Shown here: piece after piece, positions 33,093 to 34,866 of the stretch | Position numbering within the stretch: position 1 is the stretch's first letter | Layout: every line of letters begins with the position of its first letter | NCBI GenBank assembly: GCA_030684835.1 | Contig: JAUXWZ010000012.1 | Location: 1-34,866, forward strand | Length of the DNA: 34,866 nucleotides | Source of the DNA: Beijerinckiaceae bacterium | GTDB taxonomy: Bacteria; Pseudomonadota; Alphaproteobacteria; Rhizobiales; Beijerinckiaceae | Reading direction: 5' to 3' | Made by a program: the position numbers and the translations under genes | The notes under the pieces: model-generated | The model's database searches: none | Told to the model about the DNA's origin: nothing | What the model saw: the letters and a program-made list of their open reading frames with translations, nothing else

Positions 33093-34370
33093 ATGACCTC
33101 AAAATCCATTCGTCGCAGCCTTGTCGGGGGCGGGGTCGTGGCTATCGTTATGCTGTTCGGCGTCGGCGGCTGGGCGGGCTTTGCAAGCTTCTCGGGCGCG
33201 GTGATCGCGCCCGGTGCGCTCGTCGTGGAATCGCATTTGAAGAAAGTGCAGCACCCCAACGGCGGTGTTGTCGAGAACGTCTTTGTGCGCGATGGCGATT
33301 ATGTTCACACCGGGGATATGCTAGTGCGCCTCGACGAGACGATCACGCGCGCGTCGTATGCGGCCATCACCAAGACGATCAACGAGCTTTCCGCACGACA
33401 AGCCCGGCTGCTGGCGGAGCGCGACGACCTGGACGCATTGCAGGAGCCCGCCGACATCGAGCCGGCAGCCGTCGAAAAGATAATGGAGGAGGAGAGGCGG
33501 CTTTTTAGGATAAGGGCCACCGCCCGCCAAGGGCAGAAGAAACAGCTTGCCGAGCGTATTACCCAGCTCGAGGAGCAGGCGCGCGGAACGGGGGAGCAGA
33601 TCGCCGCAAAGAAAAAAGAGATCGAATTGATCGCCAAGGAACTCGGCGGCGTCCGCGAACTCTGGCTCAAAAACCTCATCCCGATTCAGCGACTCACGGC
33701 CCTTGAGCGCGATGCTGCACGGCTTGTTGGGGAACATGGTTCGCTGATCTCCGCCGTCGCGCAGGTGAAGGGGCGGATCGCCGAAACGGAGCTTCAGATC
33801 ATCCAGATCGATCAGGACATGCGAGCCGAGGTGGGACGTGAGCTGACCGACATCAGAACGCGGCTCGGGGAGCTTGCAGAAAAGAAAATCGCTGCCGAGG
33901 ACCAGCTTAAACGCATCGATATTAGGGCGCCTTACGATGGATACGTCCACCAACTCGCTGTACACACGATCGGCGGCGTGGTGAGCGCCAGCGAACCGCT
34001 CATGATGATCGTTCCGAAGAGCGACGACCTTCGGGCGGAAGTGCGCATCAATCCGCATGACATCGACAACGTCCGCGTCGGCCAGGCGGCTTTCATCCGC
34101 TTTCCGGCGTTCAACCAACGCACGACGCCAGAGTTGAAGGCGGAGGTTGACTTCGTGTCGGCTGACGTCGCGGTTGACGCTAAGACGGGGCAAAGCTTTT
34201 ACCTCGTGCGGATGTTTATCCCGGCGGATGAGATGGCGCGGCTGCAGGATCTAAAACTCACGCCAGGCATGCCGATTGAGACCTATATCCTGACTGGTGA
34301 TCGCACAGTTATCAGCTTCCTGACCAAGCCGTTGACCGACCATGTCAACCGGTCGTTCCGCGAGCGTTAA
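33093..34370 (+). CDS. type I secretion membrane-fusion protein (HlyD/PrtE family)
   Basis: The periplasmic adaptor linking the ABC exporter to a TolC-type channel; 425 aa. One N-terminal membrane segment (VVAIVMLFGVGGWAGFASF) is followed by GAVIAPGALVVESHLKKVQH and GGVVENVFVRDGDYVHTGDM, the first lipoyl half. A long coiled-coil hairpin spans about residues 90-280. DIRAPYDGYVHQLAVHTIGG is the second lipoyl half and the family signature region. The C-terminal beta domain ends LTDHVNRSFRER. GGAG lies five bases before ATG 33093. The outer-membrane partner is not in the window. Confidence 0.93.
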   Translation: MTSKSIRRSLVGGGVVAIVMLFGVGGWAGFASFSGAVIAPGALVVESHLKKVQHPNGGVVENVFVRDGDYVHTGDMLVRLDETITRASYAAITKTINELSARQARLLAERDDLDALQEPADIEPAAVEKIMEEERRLFRIRATARQGQKKQLAERITQLEEQARGTGEQIAAKKKEIELIAKELGGVRELWLKNLIPIQRLTALERDAARLVGEHGSLISAVAQVKGRIAETELQIIQIDQDMRAEVGRELTDIRTRLGELAEKKIAAEDQLKRIDIRAPYDGYVHQLAVHTIGGVVSASEPLMMIVPKSDDLRAEVRINPHDIDNVRVGQAAFIRFPAFNQRTTPELKAEVDFVSADVAVDAKTGQSFYLVRMFIPADEMARLQDLKLTPGMPIETYILTGDRTVISFLTKPLTDHVNRSFRER

Positions 34371-34386
34371 TGAAGGGAATGAAGCG

Positions 34387-34533
34387 ATGATCGACGCCTT
34401 GCCGCAGTTGCGCCCGGAAGGACCAATGGAGCTGATCAACGATGACCTGCACCAGATGGCCCTGGCGCTCAGCCGGAACTTGCCCCTGGCATGGTCGGAG
34501 CAGCGCCATCATCTCGGCATGAGGCGGGTGTGA
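34387..34533 (+). CDS. 48-aa small protein downstream of the adaptor
   Basis: ATG 34387 lies 16 bp after the adaptor stop, with AAGGGAA at reasonable spacing. The product starts MIDALPQLRPEGPMELINDD and ends HHLGMRRV. It is soluble and probably helical, with no recognised family. Position suggests it is the last gene of the secretion operon. A longer frame from 34342 overlaps the adaptor gene and is less likely. Confidence 0.45.
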   Translation: MIDALPQLRPEGPMELINDDLHQMALALSRNLPLAWSEQRHHLGMRRV

Positions 34534-34738
34534 CTCAGTCCTAAATTTCGGCTGCCTGATAAAATCTCCACATGTGTCCGGCCGAAAAAGGCCTGCAGAG
34601 ATCCCGGCCGTGAAAGACGCGTCCTAGTGGTCTCTGATGACGCGCGCTGCGCGAGGTTGACGGAACGCGCCGAACTTGCGCGGAAAACCGGCTGCGCGCG
34701 CTGCGACGGGAGCTTGAGCCGATAAAAGGCAGACGCGG

Positions 34739-34812
34739 TGGCTGGGGGACCTGGATTCGAACCAAGATTGACCGAGTCAGAGTCGGTAGTTCTACCGTTG
34801 AACTATCCCCCA
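34739..34812 (-). tRNA. tRNA-Gln (anticodon CTG)
   Basis: On the minus strand a full cloverleaf can be folded. The acceptor strands are TGGGGGA (34812-34806) and TCCCCCA (34749-34743), with discriminator G and an encoded CCA at 34741-34739. The anticodon stem is ACCGA/TCGGT with loop CTCTGAC, giving CTG (reads CAG, Gln). The T arm contains GGTTCGAATCC. The length is 74 nt including CCA. Confidence 0.93.
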
Positions 34813-34866
34813 ACAGGCGACGAAGCCGCTGGCGTGGGGCTCCATAGCAACGTACCCGCGGCAGCG

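Noticed and set aside
1..34866. CRISPR array, rRNA genes, phage structural genes, toxin-antitoxin pair or integrase
   Set aside because: No regularly spaced repeats, rRNA-like sequence or recognisable proteins of these classes were seen on either strand.

Overview
The window looks like a high-GC alphaproteobacterial chromosome, most likely Hyphomicrobiales; a methylotroph-type or other Beijerinckiaceae/Methylocystaceae-like host is a guess. The pointers are an alphaproteobacterial-type porin, small secreted Gly/Pro-rich proteins of the kind common in that order, IS5-family remnants and the overall gene style. There is no rRNA or housekeeping operon to fix the genus.

Left part (1-10.3 kb): a self-contained selenocysteine module. 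On the minus strand lie selA, selB and the 5' half of selC (tRNA-Sec), cut by the window edge. The selB reading frame has no stop before it enters selC, so the two genes overlap. Divergent from them is a formate dehydrogenase operon: a Tat-exported molybdopterin catalytic subunit with an in-frame TGA (4329-4331) and a textbook bacterial SECIS hairpin, a four-cluster ferredoxin-like beta subunit, an NrfD-type membrane subunit, a 74-aa lipoprotein, FdhE and a 124-aa protein of unknown function. From the beta subunit onward the genes are joined by four-base ATGA overlaps. The sel genes supply the machinery that the catalytic subunit needs, so synthesis machine and client are packaged together.

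Middle (10.4-17.4 kb): a decaying region. It holds a small membrane protein, a frameshifted exported protein, an acyltransferase-3, a multiply frameshifted gene of unknown function, an intact FMN-dependent (LLM/NtaA-type) monooxygenase, an outer-membrane beta-barrel protein, two different IS5-family transposase remnants, and two short degenerate copies of sequence found again in the type I secretion region at 29.8 and 32.0 kb.

Right-centre (17.4-29.7 kb): mostly envelope functions. In order: a large exported arylsulfatase, a small secreted protein, an HlyD-type membrane-fusion protein, a lipoprotein alpha/beta hydrolase, a porin with an acidic run near its N-terminus, a membrane-embedded spermidine-synthase-like protein on the minus strand, a Gly-rich secreted protein followed by two terminators, and a second acyltransferase-3 without a canonical start at the expected place.

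Right end (29.8-34.8 kb): a compact type I secretion operon. A strong sigma70-like promoter precedes a gene for an acidic 280-aa probable substrate with no recognised family. A UUCG hairpin separates it from the ABC exporter and membrane-fusion protein, which are followed by a 48-aa ORF. The outer-membrane TolC partner is not in the window. A tRNA-Gln gene on the minus strand closes the window.
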